NCBI RefSeq assembly: GCF_042432495.1
Contig: NZ_JBHLXC010000002.1
Location: 806,001 to 870,000 of the forward strand
Reading direction: 5' to 3'
DNA from: Pseudochelatococcus lubricantis
GTDB lineage: Bacteria; Pseudomonadota; Alphaproteobacteria; Rhizobiales; Beijerinckiaceae
Length of the DNA: 64,000 bases
In this document: in pieces, positions 9,057-17,183 of the stretch
Position numbering within the stretch: the first letter of the stretch is position 1
Layout of the letters: each line of letters begins with the position of its first letter
Notes under the pieces: model-generated
Database searches by the model: none
Seen by the model: the letters and a program-made list of their open reading frames with translations, nothing else
Told to the model about the DNA's origin: nothing
Program-made: the position numbers and the translations under genes

Positions 9057-9695
9057 TTAAAGGGCACCGTCGTCATGGTCATGCTCGCGGCCGGCGTTGC
9101 CGTCGCCGGTGCCCGCGCCGACATGCGCCTTCAGCCTGTCGGCCTGGGCAAGGCAAAGCTCGGCGAACCGCCTGAGAAATGCCTCGTCCGGTTCCAGCCC
9201 GGTCGCCGACCAATCGGCATGGACCTGTTTGAACAGCTCCTCGGCGCGCAGTGGGCCAATCGCGCTGTTACGGACGATCTCGTCCCAGAGTGTGACGATG
9301 CCTAACGACAGGGGATCGGCAGGGATGCCATTCTGGCCATATTTACGGAGAACGGCCTGGCCGACCGAAGAGGCGGCGAAGGTGTCGACGACCTGCGAGA
9401 ATTCGGGCGAAGCCTTCTCAAGCCGATCGGCGTCGAACCGCCATCGCTGCGCAAAGGCGTTACGGCGTGTCTCTTCCAGATAGCGGTCGCCGTGCTGTTG
9501 CCACTGGCGCTGCAGACGGCGAAGCACCGCGGGAAATTGGGGATCATCTTCGTCAAGCAGCGAGCGGAAGGCTGCCGTCGCGTTAGGGGACAGCCCAAAG
9601 AGCAGGTTCCGCGCTGCCTGCTGGAGCAGGCGTTCGTCGTGTTTGCGGTTCGGGGCCGTGCCCATTGGGCGGCCACGTTTCCCGGGAATCGTCAT
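9057..9695 (-). CDS. Hypothetical protein, first gene of the methylase-terminase cassette
   Basis: 212 residues from the ATG at 9695 (AGGTGG upstream). It begins with a basic MTIPGKRGRPMG and is otherwise charged and helical (RLQRQWQQHGDRYLEETRRN). No catalytic motif or membrane segment is seen. Its place at the head of the cassette, ending 17 bases before the ParB-methylase start, suggests a DNA-binding or regulatory partner of the packaging module. I do not recognise the family. Confidence 0.65.
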   Translation of the reverse strand: MTIPGKRGRPMGTAPNRKHDERLLQQAARNLLFGLSPNATAAFRSLLDEDDPQFPAVLRRLQRQWQQHGDRYLEETRRNAFAQRWRFDADRLEKASPEFSQVVDTFAASSVGQAVLRKYGQNGIPADPLSLGIVTLWDEIVRNSAIGPLRAEELFKQVHADWSATGLEPDEAFLRRFAELCLAQADRLKAHVGAGTGDGNAGREHDHDDGAL

Positions 9696-10178
9696 TGCGT
9701 CAATCCACCTTATTCGTCTGGGAGCAAGATGGATTATTTCATGTCGCCATACAACGTCACTAATTAAGAGTGATTGTGTCGTTAGCCCTGACATGGCTCA
9801 GCGATGGTTTTATAGCGAATATTCAGGGCATTAGGGCAGTCGGACACTCCGGCGCTCGCTGTGAATGCCCTCGGCATTGGCTTGCGGCGTGCCTTGTCGA
9901 GAAAGGCGCTCGGCGCAAGCATCCGTGCGATCGATTCGCTGCAGGATATCAATGTGATGAAGCAGCGGCAGGGAATAACCTAGCGATACCGGGCCGTAAG
10001 GTCCGTTAGCTTGCGAACGCAAGGGTAAGATGCGATCATTTGCGACAAATACGAATACAGTAACTATCTTGCAGGAAGGTGACGTTCGAATCTCGCATGC
10101 CTCTCCATTTATTGCCGATAGCCAACTATTCTCGCCGCTCTCCACACTCAGCTAGCAACATGGTAAATCGCCGATTCT
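9696..10178. other. Intergenic stretch between divergent genes
   Basis: About 480 bases without a credible gene. It must hold the promoters of the leftward cassette and possibly of the rightward HEPN gene. The sequence near 10083-10113 (GTTCGAATCTCGC then CCTCTCCA) vaguely resembles a tRNA 3' end, but its stem does not pair; it could be a decayed integration site. Confidence 0.4.
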
Positions 10179-11129
10179 ATGCTAAAGTCTAGCGTTCTTG
10201 GCGAGTTTCATATTGGTTCAGCATACCTTGAAAGACTAGTAATGATCGAATCGCAGCCGAAAATATACGCGGGGTTGTCTCATGTCACCTACGATGGCGA
10301 TTCGTTTGAACTAGGCCATGGTATCGTGCTGAGAGCGGCCTATGCTCGTCTTTTCGCCGCTAACATGATGGCATTCGCTAAAACGACAGAGGAGAATCCT
10401 CACTCTTTACCTTGGCGCGCCGCGCGAGGCGGGTTTAGTTACGACTTTGAAGTCGAACTGGCGGTCCCCACAGGACAGAGGCTGCCGGGAGGACTGAGTG
10501 GCGAGGATGTCGTGTGGCTGATCGCTGCATTACTGAGGCTGGTGAAGTATGCGTATCTCATGGTTCCGGTCATCTCTGATGTCCCATTTGACTCCGCCGC
10601 AACGTCGAAGCAGGAACCATTGCTCCGACCATTCGAGATCGAACCTCGTATCCTTTCTGCGGGAAAGAAGGAACTGTCGAGCCTCAAAATTGAAGATCTG
10701 TCGTGGGTGAAGTCCGTCTGGCCTCGCACAGCGGAATTGCTGAGGACATGCTCCCCCTTGAACATGGCGCTTCGGGCGGCGGATGCTTGTACGGTCAGAG
10801 GAAGACCGGCCTCGGCGCTGCTGACAGTGTGGGGTGCGCTGGAAGAACTATTCGCGCCGTCGCGAGCCGAACTTCGTTTCCGGGTATCCGCCCACATCGC
10901 TGCATACCTTGAAGCAGCGGGGCCAAAGCGACTCGAACTATTCAAAACCGTCGCTGACCTATACAACGCGCGCTCGAAGGCAGCACATTCGGCCCAAGAT
11001 GCGGAGGTTGCTGTTTTGGTGCAGAGTTTTGTTATCCTGCGAAACGCTCTCATTCGGATGATTGATGAGGGAATTGTGCCCACGCAGATCGATTTGGAGA
11101 AACGCCTATTCTACGGTGACAGCCAATGA
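10179..11129 (+). CDS. Apea-like HEPN domain protein
   Basis: 316 residues. The N-terminal two thirds are of unknown fold. The C-terminal region is all-helical and ends with LYNARSKAAHS, carrying the R-x4-H motif (R265, H270) of HEPN ribonucleases. The preceding ALLTVWGALEELFAPSRAELRFRVS (ALLTVWGALEELF, then APSRAEL) fits the Apea-like HEPN group. HEPN proteins are common RNases or RNA-binding parts of defence and toxin systems. It is a single gene on the plus strand, and nothing nearby is an obvious antitoxin apart from the nucleotidyltransferase 0.5 kb away. RNase activity is inferred from the motif only. Confidence 0.65.
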   Translation: MLKSSVLGEFHIGSAYLERLVMIESQPKIYAGLSHVTYDGDSFELGHGIVLRAAYARLFAANMMAFAKTTEENPHSLPWRAARGGFSYDFEVELAVPTGQRLPGGLSGEDVVWLIAALLRLVKYAYLMVPVISDVPFDSAATSKQEPLLRPFEIEPRILSAGKKELSSLKIEDLSWVKSVWPRTAELLRTCSPLNMALRAADACTVRGRPASALLTVWGALEELFAPSRAELRFRVSAHIAAYLEAAGPKRLELFKTVADLYNARSKAAHSAQDAEVAVLVQSFVILRNALIRMIDEGIVPTQIDLEKRLFYGDSQ

Positions 11130-11288
11130 TCGTCGACAGCGCGACGAACTGGCGTAAGAGCCTGCTTCGGGCGCAAGGCTGAGATCTAAGCTTATCCGGA
11201 CGATCACTATCCAGTGCGTTGCTGGCTGCCCCCTGTTTGGGATTGTCCGCGTCAATCAGGGCGCGCAGCAGGCTAGCCAGACCGTGAG

Positions 11289-11570
11289 TCAACGATCCGA
11301 TTTCCTATTGTCCGTTCGTCCTCTCAGTGGGCGGCTCACTCCAGCGAGCGTTAGACCTGCCTTGAGACTGTCCGCCGGCGTATAGCCGGCAATGTCCTGG
11401 ATGAAGCCCGCCAACTCACGTACGATCACCGCTACGATCTTCGCCGCGTGCTTGCCGGCGCGGCCAGACGGCGGAACTTGGCGCACAGGTGGGTCTGCGT
11501 CTTCCCGGTGATGGCCCGGATTTGATCGGGCAATCCACGATTGCGTTCCCGCTGAGGCATGGCCGCAAGT
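11289..11570 (-). pseudogene. IS110-family transposase remnant (C-terminal)
   Basis: Two frames joined by a frameshift near 11465 reconstruct an IS110-type C-terminus: RNRGLPDQIRAITGKTQTHL, CAKFRRLAA, then in the next frame GKHAAKIVAVIVRELAGFIQ. This is the conserved end of IS110/IS116/IS902 transposases. The N-terminal RuvC-like part is missing and no ends are found, so it is a dead fragment. It fills most of the 500-base gap between the HEPN and nucleotidyltransferase genes. Confidence 0.6.
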
Positions 11571-11630
11571 GCCTTGAGCGGAGAAAATGGATGCGAAGCT
11601 ACTGGAAGTGGCTTGGGAACAGGCTTTCTC

Positions 11631-12371
11631 CTAAGGGATACCCGCTCGGTCGACATAAGGTCGGTCTTGGCAGTAGCCTGCCGGAGGTGCCAATTCCTTG
11701 AGCAGACTTTCGATCCAGATCGGTGCGGTCTCTCCGAGCTCGTCGGGTAGTCCGCTGGTATCAATATCGATAGAGATCATCTTGTGCACTTGGCATTCGC
11801 TCAAACGCATAGTCTGGCGATGGATGTCACCGAATACAAGCATAGCCGCCATCCCACAAAGCTGAAAAAATGGATGATCTAGTCTTGGCTTCAGCCGACG
11901 CGAGCGCTCAAAATCAGAAAGCTCGACATGCAGTTCGATCTTCGTTTCGTGGTCCCGAATTTCCCTTCGTAGCACCATCGACGCCGCATCTCGCCCCTTC
12001 CGGTCTGACCAGGTATCGTGATACTTTAAAAGAACTTTCGACACTCCGTCATAGCCGCTGGCCTTCAACGAGGGCGGGCACCAGTCGTGCCAGCGGAGCT
12101 CGGTGCCATCCGTCATCACGTAGGAGCCCGAACCCGGAACTGTCCGCGGCTCAGTAGATAGTCGATGGGGAGAGATGCGCCCATCCACCTTGTGTGCGGA
12201 CATCCAACGAGCATCCATCGGTCGAGGTACAGAGGAAAGTGGCGCGAGATCGGGCAATTCCCGTGGAGCGCCCATCTCGTTGCTACGTCCGGGAGAGTCT
12301 GGATGCCGGGGGATTACTTCGTCGTTAACCCTGCCACCCCTGCTTCGGTCAAAGATCAGCTTACAAGGCAC
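11631..12371 (-). CDS. Downstream part of a split nucleotidyltransferase gene, or separate hypothetical protein
   Basis: 246 residues if read from the GTG at 12371. The same frame stays open back to the TAA at 12471 and reads sensibly there (NWHEERSIFGKRRHPLLAG, then LRRLGVPCKLIFD), with no usable ATG. VPCKLIFD looks like the strand bearing the third carboxylate of a polymerase-beta-type nucleotidyltransferase. I therefore think this and the next gene were one protein, now interrupted. The remaining ~200 residues are of unknown fold (IELHVELSDFERSRRLKPRL) and may instead be a second protein. Confidence 0.5.
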   Translation of the reverse strand: MPCKLIFDRSRGGRVNDEVIPRHPDSPGRSNEMGAPRELPDLAPLSSVPRPMDARWMSAHKVDGRISPHRLSTEPRTVPGSGSYVMTDGTELRWHDWCPPSLKASGYDGVSKVLLKYHDTWSDRKGRDAASMVLRREIRDHETKIELHVELSDFERSRRLKPRLDHPFFQLCGMAAMLVFGDIHRQTMRLSECQVHKMISIDIDTSGLPDELGETAPIWIESLLKELAPPAGYCQDRPYVDRAGIP

Positions 12372-12470
12372 CCCCAGTCGCCGGAGTTCGCTCGAATCGA
12401 TGTGCGCGCCGGCGAGGAGCGGATGCCGACGTTTGCCAAAGATGCTTCGCTCCTCATGCCAGTTGAGCTT

Positions 12471-12986
12471 TTAAAAATAGAGGAGATGATCCGATGCTTG
12501 GTTAACCAACTCACGAAGTCGAGTCGAGCGCGATGCGTCGTCTCCAAATGCCGGATTATGTACGGTTTCGATTGCGAGGTCGATATCACCGACTGTTTCC
12601 TGCCCACACATGACCGATCCGAATAGCCAGACCCGCTCCACAAGGTTGAGCGGCGCAGCCTCCTCGTTCATATGCTCAATACGCGCCAGTAGATCATCCA
12701 GGATCCGGTGGGCCGTGCGCAGCGGGCTACGGCGCGCTTTCCCTCCCGCAATCGCGAGCCCGTCCTCAGTCAAATGCTGTTCGTGCGATATGGCCTTTGG
12801 GTCGATAAGCTTTCGCTCGAGCAACTCCTCGTAAAGCGCGGCTGCCTCCAGCCGCGAGGACGCGAATGACTCTACCTCGAAGAAGTTCTCCTCTTGGTCA
12901 GTTTGCGCATACACCTTCAATGCCTGCTTGACCTGTGTCAGTCGAAACCCGGCCAAGGTTATGCCCTTCGGCAGATTGACACCCAT
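12471..12986 (-). CDS. Polymerase-beta-type nucleotidyltransferase (N-terminal part, stop at 12471)
   Basis: 171 residues from the ATG at 12986 (GGGGG upstream). After a helical ~110-residue N-terminal region comes WLFGSVMCGQETVGDIDLAI, the GS...DxD signature of MNT/Cap-type nucleotidyltransferases (about residues 119-138). The frame then stops at TAA 12471 and continues open in the same frame. Stand-alone MNT-like enzymes often act as antitoxins by AMPylating HEPN toxins, and a HEPN gene lies 1.3 kb away, but on the other strand. Whether the truncated form is active is unknown. Confidence 0.6.
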   Translation of the reverse strand: MGVNLPKGITLAGFRLTQVKQALKVYAQTDQEENFFEVESFASSRLEAAALYEELLERKLIDPKAISHEQHLTEDGLAIAGGKARRSPLRTAHRILDDLLARIEHMNEEAAPLNLVERVWLFGSVMCGQETVGDIDLAIETVHNPAFGDDASRSTRLRELVNQASDHLLYF

Positions 12987-13198
12987 TTCTACCCCCAAGT
13001 GCAATGCGCTATAATGGAGAGGGTCGTTCAATGCCAAGCTTAATCGAGAGAGATGCAGCGAACTTTGATCACGGCACTGATGATGTCCAATTTTGACGAA
13101 TAGCAAGGGGCACAAAATGACTGAATCGTCTCCCTTGCGGCAATCCACTTCGACGGCGACGACAGGCATTCACGCGTGAAGCACCGTTTGTCATATCG

Positions 13199-13672
13199 CT
13201 ATCTCGGTCGTTTACTGCGCGACCCCAGCAGAAATTTCTGTGCGTCGTCGTTCCAAGGATCGAACACGATTGCTCCTGACGGCCGTGTGTCCTTCACGTT
13301 GCGCGTGACCAGATAGAGGTCATATTCGATCGCCGTTGCTGCGAGCATCGTGTCGATCACCGGCGGCGCATGGCCACTTGAGCGTTTGCCCTCTCCGGAC
13401 ATCTGCCCCCACCGCCGGACGATCTCGTCGCTGAGCGAAAGCATGCGGTTGCCGAACCGTTCCGCCAGCGCATCGCGGGCTGCCATGTAGCGCGACCGGT
13501 CCGCGTCTTGATCTGGCAGATTGTGAATGCCCTTGTCGTATTCGGCCAGGGTGAGAACACTGATGTGGAAGGTTTCCTCGTCCTGTTCCTCGGCCCAGCG
13601 CTTCACTGATGGCGCCCCCCGCGGATTGATCAGGGCAGCCACGACATTGGTGTCGAGCAGCCAGCCCCTCAC
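13199..13672 (-). CDS. PIN-domain toxin (VapC/FitB type)
   Basis: 157 residues. The PIN-domain acidic residues are visible: D7 in LLDTNVVAAL, E44 in LTLAEYDKGI and D107 in PPVIDTMLAATA, followed by YLVTRN. PIN toxins are metal-dependent RNases that cut tRNA or rRNA and stop growth when their antitoxin is lost. It overlaps the antitoxin gene upstream by ATGA, the normal order for this class. Length and residues suggest an intact toxin. Confidence 0.9.
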   Translation of the reverse strand: MRGWLLDTNVVAALINPRGAPSVKRWAEEQDEETFHISVLTLAEYDKGIHNLPDQDADRSRYMAARDALAERFGNRMLSLSDEIVRRWGQMSGEGKRSSGHAPPVIDTMLAATAIEYDLYLVTRNVKDTRPSGAIVFDPWNDDAQKFLLGSRSKRPR

Positions 13673-13971
13673 AGTTCGACATCCCGCCCGCGATCGGCCT
13701 CGCGTTCGAGATCGAGCCCATCGAGATGCAAGCTTTCCATGAACTGGACGAAGGGCACCCGAGGCTTCTCTGGCACGAGGCGCTCAAATTCCTCGACGCT
13801 CATCACCACAACCGCATCATGGCCCCTTACACTCACGCGCTGCGGCCCCTCCTCGCGGGCATGCCGCACCACCTCGCTGAAGCGCGCCTTCGCGTCCTCG
13901 AGCTTCCACCGCCCCGTTACCGGCCGGGTTCCAGCCCGTTTTGCTTTCGTCAGTTCCGTCTGTTTGCCCAT
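13669..13971 (-). CDS. Phd/YefM-type antitoxin
   Basis: 100 residues. KLEDAKARFSEVVRHAREEG and RVSVRGHDAVVVMSVEEFER form the Phd/YefM fold that binds the operon's own promoter and, through its C-terminal tail (FMESLHLDGLDLER), the PIN toxin. The first 20 residues are a basic extension (TKAKRAGTRPVTGRW) not usual in the family. It is the first gene of a two-gene operon and probably represses it. Confidence 0.88.
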   Translation of the reverse strand: MGKQTELTKAKRAGTRPVTGRWKLEDAKARFSEVVRHAREEGPQRVSVRGHDAVVVMSVEEFERLVPEKPRVPFVQFMESLHLDGLDLEREADRGRDVEL

Positions 13972-14269
13972 TGTTTTGCACCTGGTCAGATAGTCAGTTA
14001 TATAGCACGCACCTCGCGGTAGCGCCAGCGCGCCTTGCTGAAAACAGGGCAGGAAAGGAAGGGATCTCGGTCATCACTCAGTAACCGGGTGTTTGATGAA
14101 ACAGGGATAGGAGCTGCATGATAAAGCTGGTCCCCGAAGGGAGCCTAGCGGGCAGGTTTATGGTGAAGAATCCACGGAACTTAAGCTTGATTTCCCCTGA
14201 AGGCCTCGCAACCCTTGTCGAACCGACTGGATTCGACGACAATTAAACGGGTTTTTCGGGGGGCGTGCT

Positions 14270-16843
14270 GTGCGTTTCGGATGGCGTTTTATTGCTGTGC
14301 TGTGGCTGTGGAATATTGGCGTCTTCGCAGCCGGCTCGTCTTCTGCCCAGTCTCTTCTCCTGCCGCCGGCGGATCGATGGCTGGTCTTGGCCTCGCGGCT
14401 CGACCTGGAAGAAGCGATTGGCGCAGCAAGGCCATATGCTCAGCGCCTGAGCGGTGTCCAGGTCATCAAGGCCGCGAATGGACGCTTTGCGGTTGTGGTG
14501 GGCCCCCTGGCTGCTGCGAAGGTCCAGGCAATCAAGGATAGTCTGAGCAGCTCGATCGGGGCGCCATCAGATGCCTTCGCCACGCGCGGCGAGCGGTTCG
14601 TCGAGATCCTCTGGAAGGCACCACCTGCACCTCTTCTCGCCTTCGAGAAATATGACGGCGAAGCGCCGACCGTTCTCCGACACCAGCAACTAACACTCAC
14701 TCTGGATGCCGTTCCGCAGCGCGATGGCATGAAGGCAGCGCGCCTTACCGTGCAGGGTGGTGGAGTACCAACGGTGCAAGCCGTCATTTCGGAGGGCGCG
14801 AGCGAGAGAGTACAGTCGACCGTGCGTGTGATCCGTGGCGGGAGCGGCAGTCAGATGCCGCTGATCGTGTTCGATTACTACTGGGGCGGAGCGCATTGCT
14901 GCACCGTCACGCAAGTGCTCTCGTTCAACGGCGGCCGGTGGCAGATCGCTCGTGGTCAAACGCTCGATGGAGACGGCTACGCTATCGAGGACGTCGATGG
15001 TGATGGGAACGTTGAGTTCCTCAGCATCGATAACAGCTTTCTTTACGCGTTCGATTCATATGCCGGTTCATCAGCACCGCCGCGGATCGAACGGCTGGTC
15101 GGGACGAGCCTCCAGGATGTAACCAGGGAGCCTCGATACCAGCGGTATTTGCGCCAGCGGCTGGCATGGATGGAGCGCAATGCCAGCGAGGAGCCCTCTG
15201 TCTGGCGAGGCAATGGGTTTCTTGGCGGGTGGGTTGCAGTGAAAGCGCAGGTCGGCGAGTTCGACGAAGCCTGGACGCGAATGCTGCAGCTTTATGATCC
15301 GAACTCGCATTTCGCGCAGAAGGTCTGCACACTCAACCGGCCGATCGACAAATGTCCGGATGGCGCGCAACGGGTCGTTCCGTTTCCGGAGACGCTCAAG
15401 GCGCATCTGATCAAGAATGGTTACATTGGCGGGACGACCGATCAGTCGACGGCTTCATTCGAGGACGCCAGACGGTCGTTCGAAGCACTCCCCATCAATC
15501 TCCGCCTCGATATCCAGATGATGATGATAGCAACTGGTCATTGGCCAGCGGTGAGCAACGAGCAATTCGGTAAGCGCCTGTTCCAGGCAGTTCAGGCATT
15601 CCAATCCGAAATCGGTGCACCACAGAACGGAATTCTCACGCAGCCGGAGTTGGCGGAGCTACGTGAACGCGCGGCTGATGTACTGAGAAGATGGGGGCTG
15701 TCGAGCACGATTCTTTTTCAGACGAATACGCCGTTTTGGATACCTCGGGGTCTGGGACTCAATCAGAGACCGATCTCGAACGGGATGGCCTATGAGGCGA
15801 ATGACGGATCATTGGAGATCGTCACCAGCTTCCATCCGAGCACCGCGCTGCAACCGTTTTTCAATACCGTCGTCGGGAGCGTTCAACCGCCTGCGACGGT
15901 CAATTTCAAGGTTCTCCGGCCGACCTTCTTCGTCGTGAGCTTTTCCGAGGGTGACCGCTCTACCTATGTGCGAATGGCTTCCCTTAACGGTGAGATCGTT
16001 GGCTTTACGATTAGCTGGAACTCGAGCGCATTCCACGGCGACCGCTTATCGACACTAATGTCGGATTTATTCCGCGCGAATGTGGAACTGGGGCAACATC
16101 GGGCCCCTCCCGTCCCACCGACCATCGCTGCCATGGCGCCAGTTGCGCCGATACCGTCGCCTGTTCCAGCTCCCACGCCTGCGCCAAGAGTGCCAGCTCC
16201 TGCTCCTTCGATCGGGCAGACATTCACCGGCACGGGTTTCTATGTCTCGGAAGAGGGCCAGTTGGTCACCAATGCCCACGTCGTGGACTCGTGCGTGCAG
16301 ACGACCGTGCGTTACGCACAGGATCCCCCGAGAGAGGCTCGGATCGTAGCCCGCGATAAGATAAATGATCTTGCCTTGTTGGCTACCGATAAGCCTGCTC
16401 CTGCAGTCGCGGCGTTCCGGCCGGGCGTTAGAATGGGTGAGTACGCCGCGGTGTTCGGCTATCCACTGACTGGTCTGCTGACCTCCGGTGGCAACTTCAC
16501 ACAAGGCAGCGTGACAGCGCTCGCGGGATTGAAAGACGACACCCGTATGCTGCAGATTTCTGCGCCCGTGCAGCCTGGCAATAGCGGCGGTCCGCTGCTT
16601 GATGAAAACGGCCATGTTGTCGGTGTGGTGGTCGCGAAGCTCAACGCGTTAAAGGTTGCTGCCGCGACAGAAGACCTTGCGCAAAATGTGAATTTTGCGA
16701 TCAAGGCGAGCGTGGTGCAGGGCTTTCTCGAAGCACAGGGCGTCAAGCTCAAGATCGGTGAGCCCGGCGTCCCGGCACTCAAGCCACCAGATATCGCTGA
16801 TCGCGCGAAGTTATTCTCAGCTCTGGTTGTATGTCAGCACTAG
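14270..16843 (+). CDS. Exported multidomain trypsin-like serine protease
   Basis: 857 residues from a GTG. A signal peptide (RFIAVLWLWNIGVFAAGSSS) is followed by a SPOR-like segment (RWLVLASRLDLEEA ... NGRFAVVVGPL), a middle region with EDVDGDGNVEF, and a part resembling a peptidoglycan-binding module (LFQAVQAFQSEIGAPQNGIL). A Pro/Ala-rich linker near 620-650 leads to a C-terminal protease with the triad H670 (TNAHVVD), D700 (NDLALL) and S772 (GNSGGPLLD). It should act in the periplasm or cell wall. The last residues run into an IS5 remnant, so the natural C-terminus may have been replaced. Confidence 0.82.
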   Translation: MRFGWRFIAVLWLWNIGVFAAGSSSAQSLLLPPADRWLVLASRLDLEEAIGAARPYAQRLSGVQVIKAANGRFAVVVGPLAAAKVQAIKDSLSSSIGAPSDAFATRGERFVEILWKAPPAPLLAFEKYDGEAPTVLRHQQLTLTLDAVPQRDGMKAARLTVQGGGVPTVQAVISEGASERVQSTVRVIRGGSGSQMPLIVFDYYWGGAHCCTVTQVLSFNGGRWQIARGQTLDGDGYAIEDVDGDGNVEFLSIDNSFLYAFDSYAGSSAPPRIERLVGTSLQDVTREPRYQRYLRQRLAWMERNASEEPSVWRGNGFLGGWVAVKAQVGEFDEAWTRMLQLYDPNSHFAQKVCTLNRPIDKCPDGAQRVVPFPETLKAHLIKNGYIGGTTDQSTASFEDARRSFEALPINLRLDIQMMMIATGHWPAVSNEQFGKRLFQAVQAFQSEIGAPQNGILTQPELAELRERAADVLRRWGLSSTILFQTNTPFWIPRGLGLNQRPISNGMAYEANDGSLEIVTSFHPSTALQPFFNTVVGSVQPPATVNFKVLRPTFFVVSFSEGDRSTYVRMASLNGEIVGFTISWNSSAFHGDRLSTLMSDLFRANVELGQHRAPPVPPTIAAMAPVAPIPSPVPAPTPAPRVPAPAPSIGQTFTGTGFYVSEEGQLVTNAHVVDSCVQTTVRYAQDPPREARIVARDKINDLALLATDKPAPAVAAFRPGVRMGEYAAVFGYPLTGLLTSGGNFTQGSVTALAGLKDDTRMLQISAPVQPGNSGGPLLDENGHVVGVVVAKLNALKVAAATEDLAQNVNFAIKASVVQGFLEAQGVKLKIGEPGVPALKPPDIADRAKLFSALVVCQH

Positions 16844-17180
16844 ATAGGGGCAGATTTGAGCCATCGAGTTGCATGAGCGACGAGGGCGATTGCTGCGAGA
16901 TAGTTGACGGCGAGGCGGCCGTATCTGGTTGCGATGCGTTTCCAGTTCTTGAACTTTCCGAACATACGCTCGATGATGTCTCAACGTCGATAGGCGGCTC
17001 GGTTGAGCGGATAGAAGCCGTCGAGGCTTGCGCGTCCAAGGATGACAGCCTCTATCCCTCTTTCACCGAGCCAGCCACGATGTTTCGGAACCGGCTGACG
17101 ACAGTGCAACAAGACGTAAAGTCTCTTGAAATCCTGAGCTTGTCCATATAGGTGGGCACGAGGCTCCACAATTTGCCGTC
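16840..17180 (-). pseudogene. IS5-family transposase remnant
   Basis: The minus strand reads LDGFYPLNRAAYRR, a TGA stop at about 16981, then DIIERMFGKFKNWKRIATRY and LAVNYLAAIALVAHATRWL, ending at a TAG at 16840-16842. This is the C-terminus of an IS5-type DDE transposase including the catalytic Glu (ERMFGK). The in-frame stop and missing N-terminus make it inactive. It sits between the 3' ends of the exported protease and of the large helicase gene. Confidence 0.75.
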
Positions 17181-17183
17181 TGC

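Noticed and set aside
5753..9695. Complete prophage
   Set aside because: No integrase, repressor, portal, capsid, tail or lysis gene was found within the window.
10081..10113. tRNA-like 3' end (GTTCGAATC then CCTCTCCA)
   Set aside because: The T-arm does not pair and no acceptor or anticodon arm is found upstream, so it is not called a tRNA; at best a decayed integration-site fragment.
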